Part shown: positions 34,520 to 43,547 of the stretch, piece after piece | Layout of the letters: every line of letters starts with the position of its first letter | How positions within the stretch are numbered: the first letter of the stretch is position 1 | Assembly: GCA_002311285.1 (NCBI GenBank) | Contig: DBZU01000074.1 | Location: 71,017 to 135,016, forward strand | DNA: 64,000 bases | Reading direction: 5' to 3' | Source: Dehalococcoidia bacterium UBA1152 | GTDB lineage: Bacteria > Chloroflexota > Dehalococcoidia > Lucifugimonadales > UBA2962 | Position numbers and translations under genes: made by a program | Notes under the pieces: generated by a model | Seen by the model: only the letters and a program-made list of their open reading frames with translations | The model's database searches: none | What the model was told of the DNA's origin: nothing

Positions 34520-35410
34520 ATGATAGATCTCAGTAAAGACGACTCCATACAGGCAATAATTGATTTTCTTGAATCTGAAAATTATATTGCAGACAGATCA
34601 ATCGCAACTTCTGTCTTTTTATCACAACGATTGAATCGTCCTTTATTGATTGAAGGCAGATCGGGAGTGGGAAAAACAGAAATAGGAACCCTTCTCGCAA
34701 AACTTTTTAATACTGACTTAATACGGCTTCAATGTTACGAGGGCTTGGACACAAACACCGCTGTTTATGAATGGAATTACGCAAAGCAACTGCTTTACAT
34801 TAAATTAGAAGAATCTGATGGCAAATCTATTTCTGAGCGTAAAACAAATGTTTTTAATAGGGATTTCTTAATGGAGAGGCCCCTGTTGTCTTCGATCACT
34901 AATCAAAGTAAATCTCCTATATTGCTTATAGATGAGGTTGATAGAGCGGATGAAGAATTTGAAGCGTTCCTGTTGGAATTGTTGTCAGAGTTTCAGGTGA
35001 CAATACCAGAAATTGGAACTATTAAAGCAAAATATCCTCCAATTGTGATACTGACATCTAATCGTACCCGAGAACTTTCCGACGCTTTAAGACGACGTTG
35101 TTTATATTTATGGATTGACTATCCATCTTTTGATAAAGAACTAAAAATAATCAGAACTAAGTTGCCTGACATTGACGAATCGCTCTCCGATCAGATCGTT
35201 AGATTTGTTGAGAAAGTCCGCACTCTGGACCTTAATAAAACTCCTGGCATATCAGAGACACTAGACTGGGTACATGCAATTATGGTTATGAAATTTAACT
35301 CACTAGATGATCAAACCATAGAACATACTCTGAATGCGTTAATAAAAAATGTAGACGATCTAAAGCAAATAAAAGAATCAGGCTTCGATGAAATTTTTTC
35401 TAATACGTGA
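34520..35410 (+). CDS. MoxR-family AAA+ ATPase (CoxD-like)
   Basis: AAA+ ATPase of 296 residues. Walker A GRSGVGKT is at 46-53, Walker B LLIDEVDRAD near 136, sensor 1 TSNRTREL near 179 and the arginine pair DALRRRCLYLWIDYP near 189, the last being typical of CoxD. Such ATPases work with a VWA partner (here the gene at 38781) to insert the metal-sulfur centre of Mo-hydroxylases or assemble other enzymes. It lies 69 bases after the CoxL-like gene. No clear ribosome-binding site. Confidence 0.88.
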   Translation: MIDLSKDDSIQAIIDFLESENYIADRSIATSVFLSQRLNRPLLIEGRSGVGKTEIGTLLAKLFNTDLIRLQCYEGLDTNTAVYEWNYAKQLLYIKLEESDGKSISERKTNVFNRDFLMERPLLSSITNQSKSPILLIDEVDRADEEFEAFLLELLSEFQVTIPEIGTIKAKYPPIVILTSNRTRELSDALRRRCLYLWIDYPSFDKELKIIRTKLPDIDESLSDQIVRFVEKVRTLDLNKTPGISETLDWVHAIMVMKFNSLDDQTIEHTLNALIKNVDDLKQIKESGFDEIFSNT

Positions 35411-35452
35411 ATTTATTTGTATTAATAAACTTCGATTAAAGGGGGTTTTTGT

Positions 35453-37123
35453 ATGCCAAAAATGACGGGAAAGAAAGCATTACTTGAAATGCTTACAGCA
35501 GAAGGGGTCGAGTATATATTTGGAAATCCTGGGACGTCTGAAACTGCTATTATGCATGCATTAGAAGATTACCCGAATTTGCAATATATTTTGGCTACAC
35601 AGGAGGGCGTTGCAATGGGGGCGGCAGATGCATATGCTCGGGCTACCGGTAAACCGGCATTCATTAATTTACACATTGAGACCGGCTTGGCTAATGGTAT
35701 TAGCTTGTTACATAATGCTGCTGCAGGTGGAACTCCATTAGTTCTTACGGCTGGCAATAAAGATATGCGGAAACTAATTGAAGGACGCACGCCATTGGCT
35801 GAGATGGTTAAATTGTTTACTAAGTGGAGTGTTGAACTAACTCATCCTGAACAAATTCCAGGGGCGGTAAGAAAAGCTTTTGATGAAGCTAGGACCCCAC
35901 CAACAGGACCAACATTTATTGCCTTTTCAGCAAATTCGCTTGATGGTGAAGCAGAGATGGAAATAGTTCCTAATAATGAAGGATACTTTAGAACATCTCC
36001 TGACAAAAATTCTATTGCTACAGCATCAAAAATTTTATTATCAAGCAAAAATCCAATAATGCTTGTTGGTGATCGAGTGGCCCAATCAAAAGCAAGCGAA
36101 GAAGCTGTTAAATTGGCTGAGTATATTGGTGCTCCAGTGTATGCCGCATATTATTCGGAGATGAACTTCCCGTCTAAACATCCATTATTTAAAGGTTTTA
36201 TGAAATGGGGATTTCCTGAAACTAAAGAATTACTAACAAATTTTGACGCCGTTTTGGCAGTGGGAAATGTTTTTTCCGGATATTTTTTCTTTGCTGATGA
36301 AGGATCAAACACATTATCTAACAATACCAGGCTGATACATATTGATGCTTCCGCCAGCGTAATAGGTAATAGTGAACCAACGGACGTTGGTATAATTTGT
36401 GATCCTAAAACAGGGATGTCAGAGTTGCATCAATCGTTGAAGGACATGTCATCTGGATCTTATCAAGAAGAAGTGAAAGGTCGTAAAGAAAAGGTATCGT
36501 CACAGATTCAGTCAGACAGAGAATTAGCTAAAGCTGATTCTCGGAAACACTGGAATCACTTGCCAATGTCTGCTGCAAGAATGATGCATGAGATAGCTAC
36601 TTCGATACCAGAAAATACAGTTATAGTTGATGATTCAGTTACAACTCGAACTGCTGTTTTTGAATCTATCGAGTTTAATAAGCCTGGCCAAATATTTGGG
36701 GAAAGAGGCGGTGCTATAGGTTGGGGTTTAGGTGCAGGTATAGGTACTAAGCTCGCTAATCCCGACAGACCAGTTATAGCTATAGTTGGAGATGGTTCGG
36801 CTATGATGACGGTACAGGCATTTTATACGGCTGCAATTAAAGATATTCCAATCGTATATGTTATTTGCAATAACCAGAGCTACCGAGTTCTAAAGGTGAA
36901 CATGGACATTTATAAAGACCTTGTTTTAGGAGAAACTGAAAATCAAAGCAAATACTTGGCGATGGATTTTCCACAAGCCTTAAATATGGCTGCATTAGCC
37001 GAAGCTATGGGGGTTAAGGGTGTTCATATAGACAAGCCAGATGATATTGGACCCGCCTTAACTCAAGCAATCCAATCTAATAGGCCTACAGTTCTTGATA
37101 TATCTATTGATGGGTCGCTTTAG
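35453..37123 (+). CDS. thiamine pyrophosphate-dependent enzyme (benzoylformate decarboxylase / acetolactate synthase-like)
   Basis: Three-domain TPP enzyme, 556 residues. The N-terminal domain carries the cofactor-activating glutamate in ATQEGVAMGAADAYARATG (about residues 49-67). The central domain is the FAD/non-FAD Rossmann-like type. The C-terminal domain has the TPP motif GDGSAMMTV (about 446) to NNQSY (about 473). It resembles the benzoylformate decarboxylase/MdlC group more than IlvB, and no small regulatory subunit is nearby. The substrate is a 2-oxoacid that cannot be named. AAAGGGGG precedes the ATG. Confidence 0.82.
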   Translation: MPKMTGKKALLEMLTAEGVEYIFGNPGTSETAIMHALEDYPNLQYILATQEGVAMGAADAYARATGKPAFINLHIETGLANGISLLHNAAAGGTPLVLTAGNKDMRKLIEGRTPLAEMVKLFTKWSVELTHPEQIPGAVRKAFDEARTPPTGPTFIAFSANSLDGEAEMEIVPNNEGYFRTSPDKNSIATASKILLSSKNPIMLVGDRVAQSKASEEAVKLAEYIGAPVYAAYYSEMNFPSKHPLFKGFMKWGFPETKELLTNFDAVLAVGNVFSGYFFFADEGSNTLSNNTRLIHIDASASVIGNSEPTDVGIICDPKTGMSELHQSLKDMSSGSYQEEVKGRKEKVSSQIQSDRELAKADSRKHWNHLPMSAARMMHEIATSIPENTVIVDDSVTTRTAVFESIEFNKPGQIFGERGGAIGWGLGAGIGTKLANPDRPVIAIVGDGSAMMTVQAFYTAAIKDIPIVYVICNNQSYRVLKVNMDIYKDLVLGETENQSKYLAMDFPQALNMAALAEAMGVKGVHIDKPDDIGPALTQAIQSNRPTVLDISIDGSL

Positions 37124-37135
37124 AAAATAGCTTTT

Positions 37136-37753
37136 ATGATTAAAGGTTCTTTTGATAATACGTCTGATCGTGTAGATGTAAAACGTTGTGATGACTACTT
37201 TGTTAATCAATTGCAGCTGGAATATCATGATAAATATTGGGGTACACCTTGTAAAAATGAACGAAGGTTATTCGAATTCCTTTCTCTAAGTGGAATGCAG
37301 GCTGGGTTAAATTGGTGGATGATTTGGAAACGTCGAGAAGCTTTCCGGCTGGCCTTTGATGATTTTGATCCCAGCATAGTGGCTGATTACAAGCAGGATA
37401 AAATCCTGGAGTTAACTCAAAATCATTTAATAATCCGTAACAAGAATAAGATTAAGTCGATAGTTAATAATGCACAAAAAATACTGACTCTGCCTAATAA
37501 ATATGGAGGATTTAGTGGATATTTGTGGTCTTTCGTTCGAGATGTACCTAAGGTGAATTTCTGGCATCAGAAAGATGTGATTCCAGCAATACTTTATCCT
37601 GCAGAAGAGATTTCGAAAGATATGTTGGATAGAGGTTTTAAATTCTGTGGTCCAACAATAATTTATGCTTATATACAATCGGTGGGTTTAGTAAATGACC
37701 ATCGAATAGGTTGTTTTAAACATGGAAAACTAGAGTTCGACTGGAATCGGTGA
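37136..37753 (+). CDS. tag: DNA-3-methyladenine glycosylase I
   Basis: Removes 3-methyladenine from alkylated DNA. Zinc ligands match E. coli Tag in spacing: C18 and H31 (RCDDYF ... YHDKYWG, 13 apart) and the C-terminal NDHRIGC pair. The substrate pocket MQAGLNWWMIWKRREAF (about 54-70) and IIRNKNKI are typical, as is GFKFCGPTIIYAY near 180. The conserved Trp after the first Cys is replaced (RCDDYF instead of RCxW). 205 residues. It begins 12 bases after the TPP enzyme. Confidence 0.9.
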   Translation: MIKGSFDNTSDRVDVKRCDDYFVNQLQLEYHDKYWGTPCKNERRLFEFLSLSGMQAGLNWWMIWKRREAFRLAFDDFDPSIVADYKQDKILELTQNHLIIRNKNKIKSIVNNAQKILTLPNKYGGFSGYLWSFVRDVPKVNFWHQKDVIPAILYPAEEISKDMLDRGFKFCGPTIIYAYIQSVGLVNDHRIGCFKHGKLEFDWNR

Positions 37754-37774
37754 ACTATCGATACTATTTCTGGT

Positions 37775-38704
37775 TTATTTTAGAATGGAATTAATTAAAT
37801 CAGGATATCCAGATATAAATTCGTTACCTGAAACTGGATCTCTGCCTTCTAACTGAAGTTTGCATAAAACTAAAGACCCTCTTGCGGTATGAACAACTAG
37901 CTTGCCATCGTTTTTAGCCACTTTGCCGGGGGTTTTACTTACTTTATTATCCTTGTGTAATTTAAGTTGATGTATTTTGAGTATTTTGCCGTTCCAAGTC
38001 GTGTATATACCTGGCCAAGGCCGGTAAGCCCTTTCCATTCTAATTATGTGTTCAGCTGTAGAATTCCATTTAATTAAGCCATCTTTCTTTGTAAGAAGTT
38101 TCGTTATGGTGAACGATGATTCACTTTGCGTTTTTGTAACAATACTGTTACTAAGTAAATTCGGTAAATTTTTGATTAATATTTCAGCACCGATTTTAAA
38201 CAGCCTCTCTGTGCATTCAAGTGCAGATTCATCTGTCCCTATAACGGCAGCCTGCTGACTGATTATGGGGCCTGTATCTAAACCTTCATCCAATTGCATT
38301 AATGTTACGCCCGTTGTCGTTTCACCACTTAAAATTGCGGTAGTTACGGGTGATGCCCCTCGATATTTTGGGAGTAGTGAAGGATGTATATTCCAGCATC
38401 CATACCTTGGTATTTCAAGCAAGCCTTTCGGTATAAGTTTGCCGTAAGCAGCTACTACAATAAGTTCCGGCTGCAGTTTCGACAGCTCGTTTTGAATTTT
38501 CGGATCCTTTAATGAAATAGGTTGCTTAACTAGAAATCCTAGGTCGTTTGCATATAGCTTAACCGCAGGAGCACTGATTTTGTTTCCGCGCCCGGAAGGT
38601 TTATCTGGTTGTGTATATATACCCGCTATATCGTTTTGGTCATCAATTAAACTTTGTAATACTGGTAAAGCAAATTTTGGCGAACCCATAAACACTATAC
38701 GCAT
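37775..38704 (-). CDS. fmt: methionyl-tRNA formyltransferase
   Basis: Formylates initiator Met-tRNA with 10-formyltetrahydrofolate. The N-terminal domain has MRIVFMGSPKFALPVL, the catalytic NIHPSLLPKYRGASP (about 106-120, His and Asn) and LMQLDEGLDTGPI with the catalytic Asp; the C-terminal OB domain binds tRNA. HPS replaces the more common HAS. A TTG seven codons upstream is in frame, but GGTGAG lies just before the ATG at 38704, giving 309 residues. No peptide deformylase gene is adjacent, though the two are often paired. Confidence 0.94.
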   Translation of the reverse strand: MRIVFMGSPKFALPVLQSLIDDQNDIAGIYTQPDKPSGRGNKISAPAVKLYANDLGFLVKQPISLKDPKIQNELSKLQPELIVVAAYGKLIPKGLLEIPRYGCWNIHPSLLPKYRGASPVTTAILSGETTTGVTLMQLDEGLDTGPIISQQAAVIGTDESALECTERLFKIGAEILIKNLPNLLSNSIVTKTQSESSFTITKLLTKKDGLIKWNSTAEHIIRMERAYRPWPGIYTTWNGKILKIHQLKLHKDNKVSKTPGKVAKNDGKLVVHTARGSLVLCKLQLEGRDPVSGNEFISGYPDLINSILK

Positions 38705-38780
38705 ACTTCTCACCGTAACGGTCAATTTCTAACTATATGTTAACTACTTTAGTTAAGAATGACATCATTTGAGTTAAAGT

Positions 38781-39911
38781 TCACATTCGGAGCAGTCCCG
38801 GCATCTTTTTTAGTTCGGACATGTCTCTTATAGAAAAAAAACGATTAATAAATGGAGTTGCTGCTATCAAACTTCGTGTAGCTTGCTCGTATCCTTCGGT
38901 CCCCAGCAATGGATTGAGCCAGTAAATCGTTTTTACTTTATTAATTTTATTATTTAAAATCTTGGCTAAAAATTTTGGATCTCCGGTATCCCATCCATCA
39001 CTAATTATAAAAACAGTAGATTGTTTGTTTAACAAAGATCTATATTGATTAGCAATTTCCGATAATGATTCCCCAATTTTAGTCCCTGCTGACCAATTAT
39101 TGACTTGCTGTCTTACTTGATTGACCATGTCTGTGTATGTTTTTGACTGAAGCCAATCGCTAATTCTGGTCGCAGTTGTGCTAAACACAAAAGTTTCGAT
39201 CCTGGATGTCTTTTGTGTAATAAAATAAGCTAAAGCCAACATCAATTCAGAATGTTTGTTCATTGATCCGCTTACATCGATAATCAGTATAATTTTTGCC
39301 TTTTTCTTTAGACGTTTTTTGTGAGGCAGTATTAAAAGTTCACCTCCTGTAGCAAGGTTTTTACGAAACACCGATCTTAAGTCGAAATAACCTTTTCGAG
39401 AATTTTGTTCAAACCTTCTCCCATTTCGTTTAAGAATATTAGTGACTATCAGTTCAGCAATTTTAGAAACTTCATCCAATTCCACTTTTGAGAGCAAGGA
39501 TACATTTGATTTGCCTCTATACGACTCTGAACTGGCTCCCGTTCTAACAATTCCAACCAATTTGTTTTTACTGCTTTCATCATGAATTGCTTCAGATATG
39601 ATTGACTTAGAATTATTGAATTGACGTGCTGATCCGGCCAGGTCACTATTTTTGTTGTTTTGATGAACTTGATCAGAGGTTGTTTTAAAAAACTCATTAA
39701 ATAGCGAGTTAAAGATATCTATCTCGGTACAACTTGATACTAGTATCGTTCTCATAGTCCAGTAAACACTGTTTGGATAGGACAGGTCCGTTATTGAAAT
39801 GGCCTTCAAAACATCAGAAACTTCTGAAGGACCAATTTTTAAACCATTTCTTCGGAGCTGCTGACAGAACAGTGTTATTTGATCAGTTATATCAAGATTT
39901 AATTTTGACAT
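38781..39911 (-). CDS. VWA domain protein (CoxE-like)
   Basis: Protein of 376 residues with a C-terminal von Willebrand A domain. The metal-ion site DVSGSM is at 212-217, the conserved threonine is in SAGTKIGES, and the third site is SDGWDTGD. The N-terminal helical region (about 1-80) resembles CoxE. CoxE and CoxD (MoxR) act together in maturing Mo-hydroxylases; here the MoxR and CoxL-like genes are 4-7 kb away on the opposite strand, so they are a likely but split set. No obvious ribosome-binding site. Confidence 0.85.
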   Translation of the reverse strand: MSKLNLDITDQITLFCQQLRRNGLKIGPSEVSDVLKAISITDLSYPNSVYWTMRTILVSSCTEIDIFNSLFNEFFKTTSDQVHQNNKNSDLAGSARQFNNSKSIISEAIHDESSKNKLVGIVRTGASSESYRGKSNVSLLSKVELDEVSKIAELIVTNILKRNGRRFEQNSRKGYFDLRSVFRKNLATGGELLILPHKKRLKKKAKIILIIDVSGSMNKHSELMLALAYFITQKTSRIETFVFSTTATRISDWLQSKTYTDMVNQVRQQVNNWSAGTKIGESLSEIANQYRSLLNKQSTVFIISDGWDTGDPKFLAKILNNKINKVKTIYWLNPLLGTEGYEQATRSLIAATPFINRFFSIRDMSELKKMPGLLRM

Positions 39912-40061
39912 TTAAGAGATACGCTTTTGTAAACGATATCATAGGTAATTTATTGTGCTATTATCTGGAATGAAGTATGGGATTTGCCTAGATTTAAAAT
40001 CAGTCAAATTTACCAAAATTATTTGTTCCAATAAACGTGAAGCACGGGAGGATACTAGATT

Positions 40062-40967
40062 ATGAAAAATGAAAGGGTTGCATATGTAAACGGACAAATC
40101 ACGCCGGAAATAGAGGCTAAAATTTCTTACAATGATGTAGGTTTCCTTTACGGCGATGCTGTATTTGATACTACACGGACTTTTGGAGGGAAGATTTTTA
40201 GACTTGATCAGCATCTTGACCGACTCTTTAACTCATTAAAATATATGAGACTCGACCCTTTGATGACAAAAGAAGAAATGAGTGCGGTCACTATTGATGT
40301 ATTAGAACGCAATTTACCTTTGTTAAAAGAAAATGAAGATTATTGGGTATCGCAAAGGGTAAGCCGAGGCGTTCGTCAGGATTTAGGAGGTGTGTCTAAT
40401 CCTACGGTTGTAATTGAAACCTTTCCATTGCCTCTTAAACAACGAGCATCGCTCTACAGAGATGGATTAGAACTTGTAACTCCATCAATAAGACGTACGT
40501 CTCCAGAATCCCAAAGCCCTAGAGCAAAAGTACATAATTATATAAATATTATTCAGGCTGATTTAGAAGTCAAATCTCAAAATGCAAATGCTTCTGCCTT
40601 GCTTCTAGATGTACATGGAAATCTATGCGAAGGAAATGGAGCAAACATATTTTTGGTCAAGGATGGGGAAATTTTTACACCTCACGAGCAATATATTTTA
40701 GCCGGTATTAGCCGTCAAGTAACCATTGACTTGGCTCATGAACTGGGAATAAATATTACAGAGAAAAACCTCGATCTATATGATGCTTATACAGCAGATG
40801 AAATTTTTGTAACCTCAACAAGTTATTGTATATGTCCAGTGGTATCTGTTAACGGATCAAAATCTGTCAATGGAGATATACCGGGACCAGTAACTAAGCG
40901 TCTGACTGGCGCATACTCGGGCATGGTAGGTATAGATATTGTTGAACAGTATCTAGCACATTTATGA
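40062..40967 (+). CDS. class IV aminotransferase (branched-chain / D-amino acid type), copy 1
   Basis: PLP enzyme of fold type IV, 301 residues. Catalytic lysine K156 in SPRAKVHNY, and the CEGNGANIFLV segment near 189 forms the cofactor-binding turn. The N terminus YVNGQITPEIEAKIS and GDAVFDTTRTF are family-typical. GGGAGGA nine bases before the ATG is a strong ribosome-binding site. Its position upstream of a branched-chain 2-oxoacid dehydrogenase suggests it makes the 2-oxoacids (IlvE role). A paralogue sits at 55334. Confidence 0.87.
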   Translation: MKNERVAYVNGQITPEIEAKISYNDVGFLYGDAVFDTTRTFGGKIFRLDQHLDRLFNSLKYMRLDPLMTKEEMSAVTIDVLERNLPLLKENEDYWVSQRVSRGVRQDLGGVSNPTVVIETFPLPLKQRASLYRDGLELVTPSIRRTSPESQSPRAKVHNYINIIQADLEVKSQNANASALLLDVHGNLCEGNGANIFLVKDGEIFTPHEQYILAGISRQVTIDLAHELGINITEKNLDLYDAYTADEIFVTSTSYCICPVVSVNGSKSVNGDIPGPVTKRLTGAYSGMVGIDIVEQYLAHL

Positions 40968-41014
40968 GATCACAAGAACAGAAAACTTAAGATTAAAGAT
41001 CCGAGTTTTATTTT

Positions 41015-42178
41015 ATGAAAGATCTGTTTCCAAAAATCATGCTAACTCACACTGACGGTGTCATTGATTTAGCTTGGGGGCACCCATCCGAAAACCTCCA
41101 TCCATTAAGTGCGCTGCAGCCGGCCATCGACTCGATTTTTGCAAATGATGACGTTGCTGCACTTCAGTATAGCGGATACCAAGGATACGGACCTCTTATA
41201 GAATCATTAAGTCAATATTTGTCAGACGAACCTTCGTACACTAACAAAATTGAAGGTCGTGAACTTTATCTTGGTTATGGAGCATCTCATGGTCTGGATT
41301 TAGCATGCACTTTGTTTACGAAGACTGGTGATACAGTCTTGGTTGAAGAGCCTAGTTACTATTTAGTCCGTCAGATTTTGATTGACCATGGATTAACTAT
41401 AGTAGGCGTTCCAACTGATAATGAAGGGATGGTGACAGAGGACTTGGAACAGATTATTCAATCACATAAAAACTCTGTTAAGCTCTTATATCTTATTCCG
41501 TCGTATCACAATCCAATGGGAAGCGTAATGTCCCATGCACGGCGTGAGAAAATTATAGAGTTAGCTGATAAATATAATTTTCTAATTGCCGCAGATGAAG
41601 CTTACCATTTGCTTTATTATTATGATCCTCCTCCACCGACAATGGCCTCTCTAGCCAATTCTGATCAAGGAAGTGTCGTCTCACTAGGGTCATTCTCTAA
41701 AATACTTGCGCCCGGAATAAAATTAGGCTGGGTGCAGTCTAAGCCGTCGTTAGTGGATAAATTTACTAATTCAGGTGCTAATTTTAGTGGTGGCAATAAT
41801 AATTTTGCCGCAGCGATTGTCGACATTGCTATTCGAAAGGGGATTTTATCTAAACATATCAATCTACTGCGGCGTACTTATAGATCAAGAATGGAAGTAA
41901 TGGCTACTGCATTGGAAACTCACATTCCCGATGCAAAATTTTGCAAACCTCACGGTGGATACTATTTTTGGATCACCTTTCCAGAACAAATTGATGCTTT
42001 AGTTTTAGAAAAATATGCTTTGGAAGAAGGTGTAACATTGAGACCTGGCGTAGCATTTTCTGGAGAGAATTTATTTTCAAACTGTATCAGATTGTGTTTT
42101 GCTTTATCTGATATTGAACAGATACCGGAGGGTATATACAGACTTAGCAAGGCATACTCTAGGCATGTTCTCGGATAG
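41015..42178 (+). CDS. class I/II PLP-dependent aminotransferase (LysN/2-aminoadipate type)
   Basis: Fold type I aminotransferase of 387 residues. PLP lysine K229 in SLGSFSKILAPG, the aspartate of the cofactor ring in AADEAYHLL (about 194), and SYHNPMGS near 163. The closest remembered families are 2-aminoadipate/LysN-like and the MocR catalytic domain, which accept aromatic, branched or aminoadipate substrates. 47 bases after the class IV enzyme, so probably co-transcribed. It converges on the DUF1330 gene. Confidence 0.87.
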   Translation: MKDLFPKIMLTHTDGVIDLAWGHPSENLHPLSALQPAIDSIFANDDVAALQYSGYQGYGPLIESLSQYLSDEPSYTNKIEGRELYLGYGASHGLDLACTLFTKTGDTVLVEEPSYYLVRQILIDHGLTIVGVPTDNEGMVTEDLEQIIQSHKNSVKLLYLIPSYHNPMGSVMSHARREKIIELADKYNFLIAADEAYHLLYYYDPPPPTMASLANSDQGSVVSLGSFSKILAPGIKLGWVQSKPSLVDKFTNSGANFSGGNNNFAAAIVDIAIRKGILSKHINLLRRTYRSRMEVMATALETHIPDAKFCKPHGGYYFWITFPEQIDALVLEKYALEEGVTLRPGVAFSGENLFSNCIRLCFALSDIEQIPEGIYRLSKAYSRHVLG

Positions 42179-42184
42179 GAGATA

Positions 42185-42472
42185 TTAAACTCCATCGACT
42201 AGAATAATGTCAGATTTTGTATACTTTTTACGTATTTCTTTCCACTGTGCATATTCTGGGCCATCATAAAAATCCAATGCATCTTTTCTGCTGGGAAATT
42301 CAATAACCACTAAACGATTGGGGCTCCAGCTGCCCTCATGTTTTGTAATATTTCCGCCTCTAACTAGGTATTTACCACCATGTTTAGCTGATATCTTTGG
42401 CACTTCTAACAAATACTCCTTGTATTTCTCAGGCTCGTTAACATTAACTTCTCCTATTAGGTAAGTAGACAT
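42185..42472 (-). CDS. DUF1330 domain protein
   Basis: Small dimeric alpha-beta barrel protein of 95 residues: MSTYLIGEVNVNEPEKYKEY at the start and VVIEFPSRKDALDFYDGPEY in the second half are the DUF1330 pattern. The frame is open further upstream, but AGGAG lies ten bases before the ATG at 42472. The function of this family is unknown. Divergent from the dehydrogenase operon with 46 bases between starts. Confidence 0.85.
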   Translation of the reverse strand: MSTYLIGEVNVNEPEKYKEYLLEVPKISAKHGGKYLVRGGNITKHEGSWSPNRLVVIEFPSRKDALDFYDGPEYAQWKEIRKKYTKSDIILVDGV

Positions 42473-42505
42473 TTTTGTTGTACTCCTTGCGATATTTTGA
42501 CATTG

Positions 42506-42511
42506 TATAAT
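42506..42511 (+). promoter_or_regulatory. perfect -10 box seven bases before bkdAA
   Basis: TATAAT at 42506-42511, with the ATG at 42519, so the transcript would start at the initiation codon. No good -35 is seen, and there is no Shine-Dalgarno for the gene. Same -10-to-ATG distance as the SDR promoter at 20701. Confidence 0.5.
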
Positions 42512-42518
42512 CCAACTC

Positions 42519-43520
42519 ATGTCTAAAAAACAGTCCAATAACAAACCTGATGTTGGGGTAATCCCTGCCGACACACTCCTTGAAGTTTACAAAACTATGG
42601 TTCAGAGTAGATTTTTAGATGAAAGAGTATGGCAACTTAATCGTCAGGGTCGAGCAGCCTTGGTAGCTTCTTCTCAAGGGCATGAGGCTGTGCAAATTGC
42701 ATCAGTTTTTGCGTTACAAAAAGGTAATGACCTTTTTTACACGTATTACCGTGATTTAGCCGTGATGGTTGCTTTAGGAGTTACTCCTCGCCAGATAATG
42801 CTTGGATATATGGCAAAATCCGGAGAGCCAATGAGTGGGGCTCGCCAATTTCCTACCCAAGGTGCTATGCCTAATCTGGGATTGATTAATCTGTCAAACG
42901 TTGTAGCCACGCAGCTACCACAAGCGGTTGGAGCAGCTTTAGGATGCGTGCAAAAGAAATCAAACGCGGTTGTAGCCGTATATTTTGGCGATGGAGCTTC
43001 TTCTACTGGCGATTGTCATGAAGCAATGAATTTTGCCTCAATTCATCAATTGCCAGTCATATTTATCTGTGAGAACAATGGTTATGCCATTTCCGTACCT
43101 TTATCTAAACAAATGGCTATTAAAAAAATCTCAGTTCGTGCTGCTAGCTACAATATGCCTGGAATTACAATTGACGGGACAGACGTAGGCGCAGTTTTTA
43201 AGAGCGTTTCTGAGGCTGCAGATCGTGCCAGATCAGGGAATGGACCTACATTGATTGAGGCAATGGTCGAACGTTATTTGCCGCATACTGGTGATGATGA
43301 TGATAAAAGATATAGATCGAAAGAAGAACTGAAACAGGCCAGGAAAAAGGACCCAGTAGCAATCTTAAAAGTACTTTTAAAAACTAATAATATTTTGAAT
43401 GAAGAGACTGACGCTGAAATTAATAAAATTGCAAAAGAAAAAATCGATGATGCAACAGAGTATGGGGAATCAGCTCCGTATCCAGACGCTGGCACATTTT
43501 ATGATCACGTGTACTCATAA
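42519..43520 (+). CDS. bkdAA: branched-chain 2-oxoacid dehydrogenase E1 alpha
   Basis: TPP-binding E1alpha of 333 residues. GARQFPTQGAMP (about 108-119) takes the place of the RGGSMH loop of PDH and is typical of the branched-chain type. TPP motif GDGASSTGD (about 157) to ENNGYAIS, and HTGDDDDKRYR in the C-terminal phosphorylation-loop region. It oxidatively decarboxylates the 2-oxoacids of valine, leucine and isoleucine. It heads E1alpha-E1beta-E2-lipB and appears leaderless. Confidence 0.92.
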   Translation: MSKKQSNNKPDVGVIPADTLLEVYKTMVQSRFLDERVWQLNRQGRAALVASSQGHEAVQIASVFALQKGNDLFYTYYRDLAVMVALGVTPRQIMLGYMAKSGEPMSGARQFPTQGAMPNLGLINLSNVVATQLPQAVGAALGCVQKKSNAVVAVYFGDGASSTGDCHEAMNFASIHQLPVIFICENNGYAISVPLSKQMAIKKISVRAASYNMPGITIDGTDVGAVFKSVSEAADRARSGNGPTLIEAMVERYLPHTGDDDDKRYRSKEELKQARKKDPVAILKVLLKTNNILNEETDAEINKIAKEKIDDATEYGESAPYPDAGTFYDHVYS

Positions 43521-43547
43521 TATTTATAAATTTTAGGTTTATTACTA

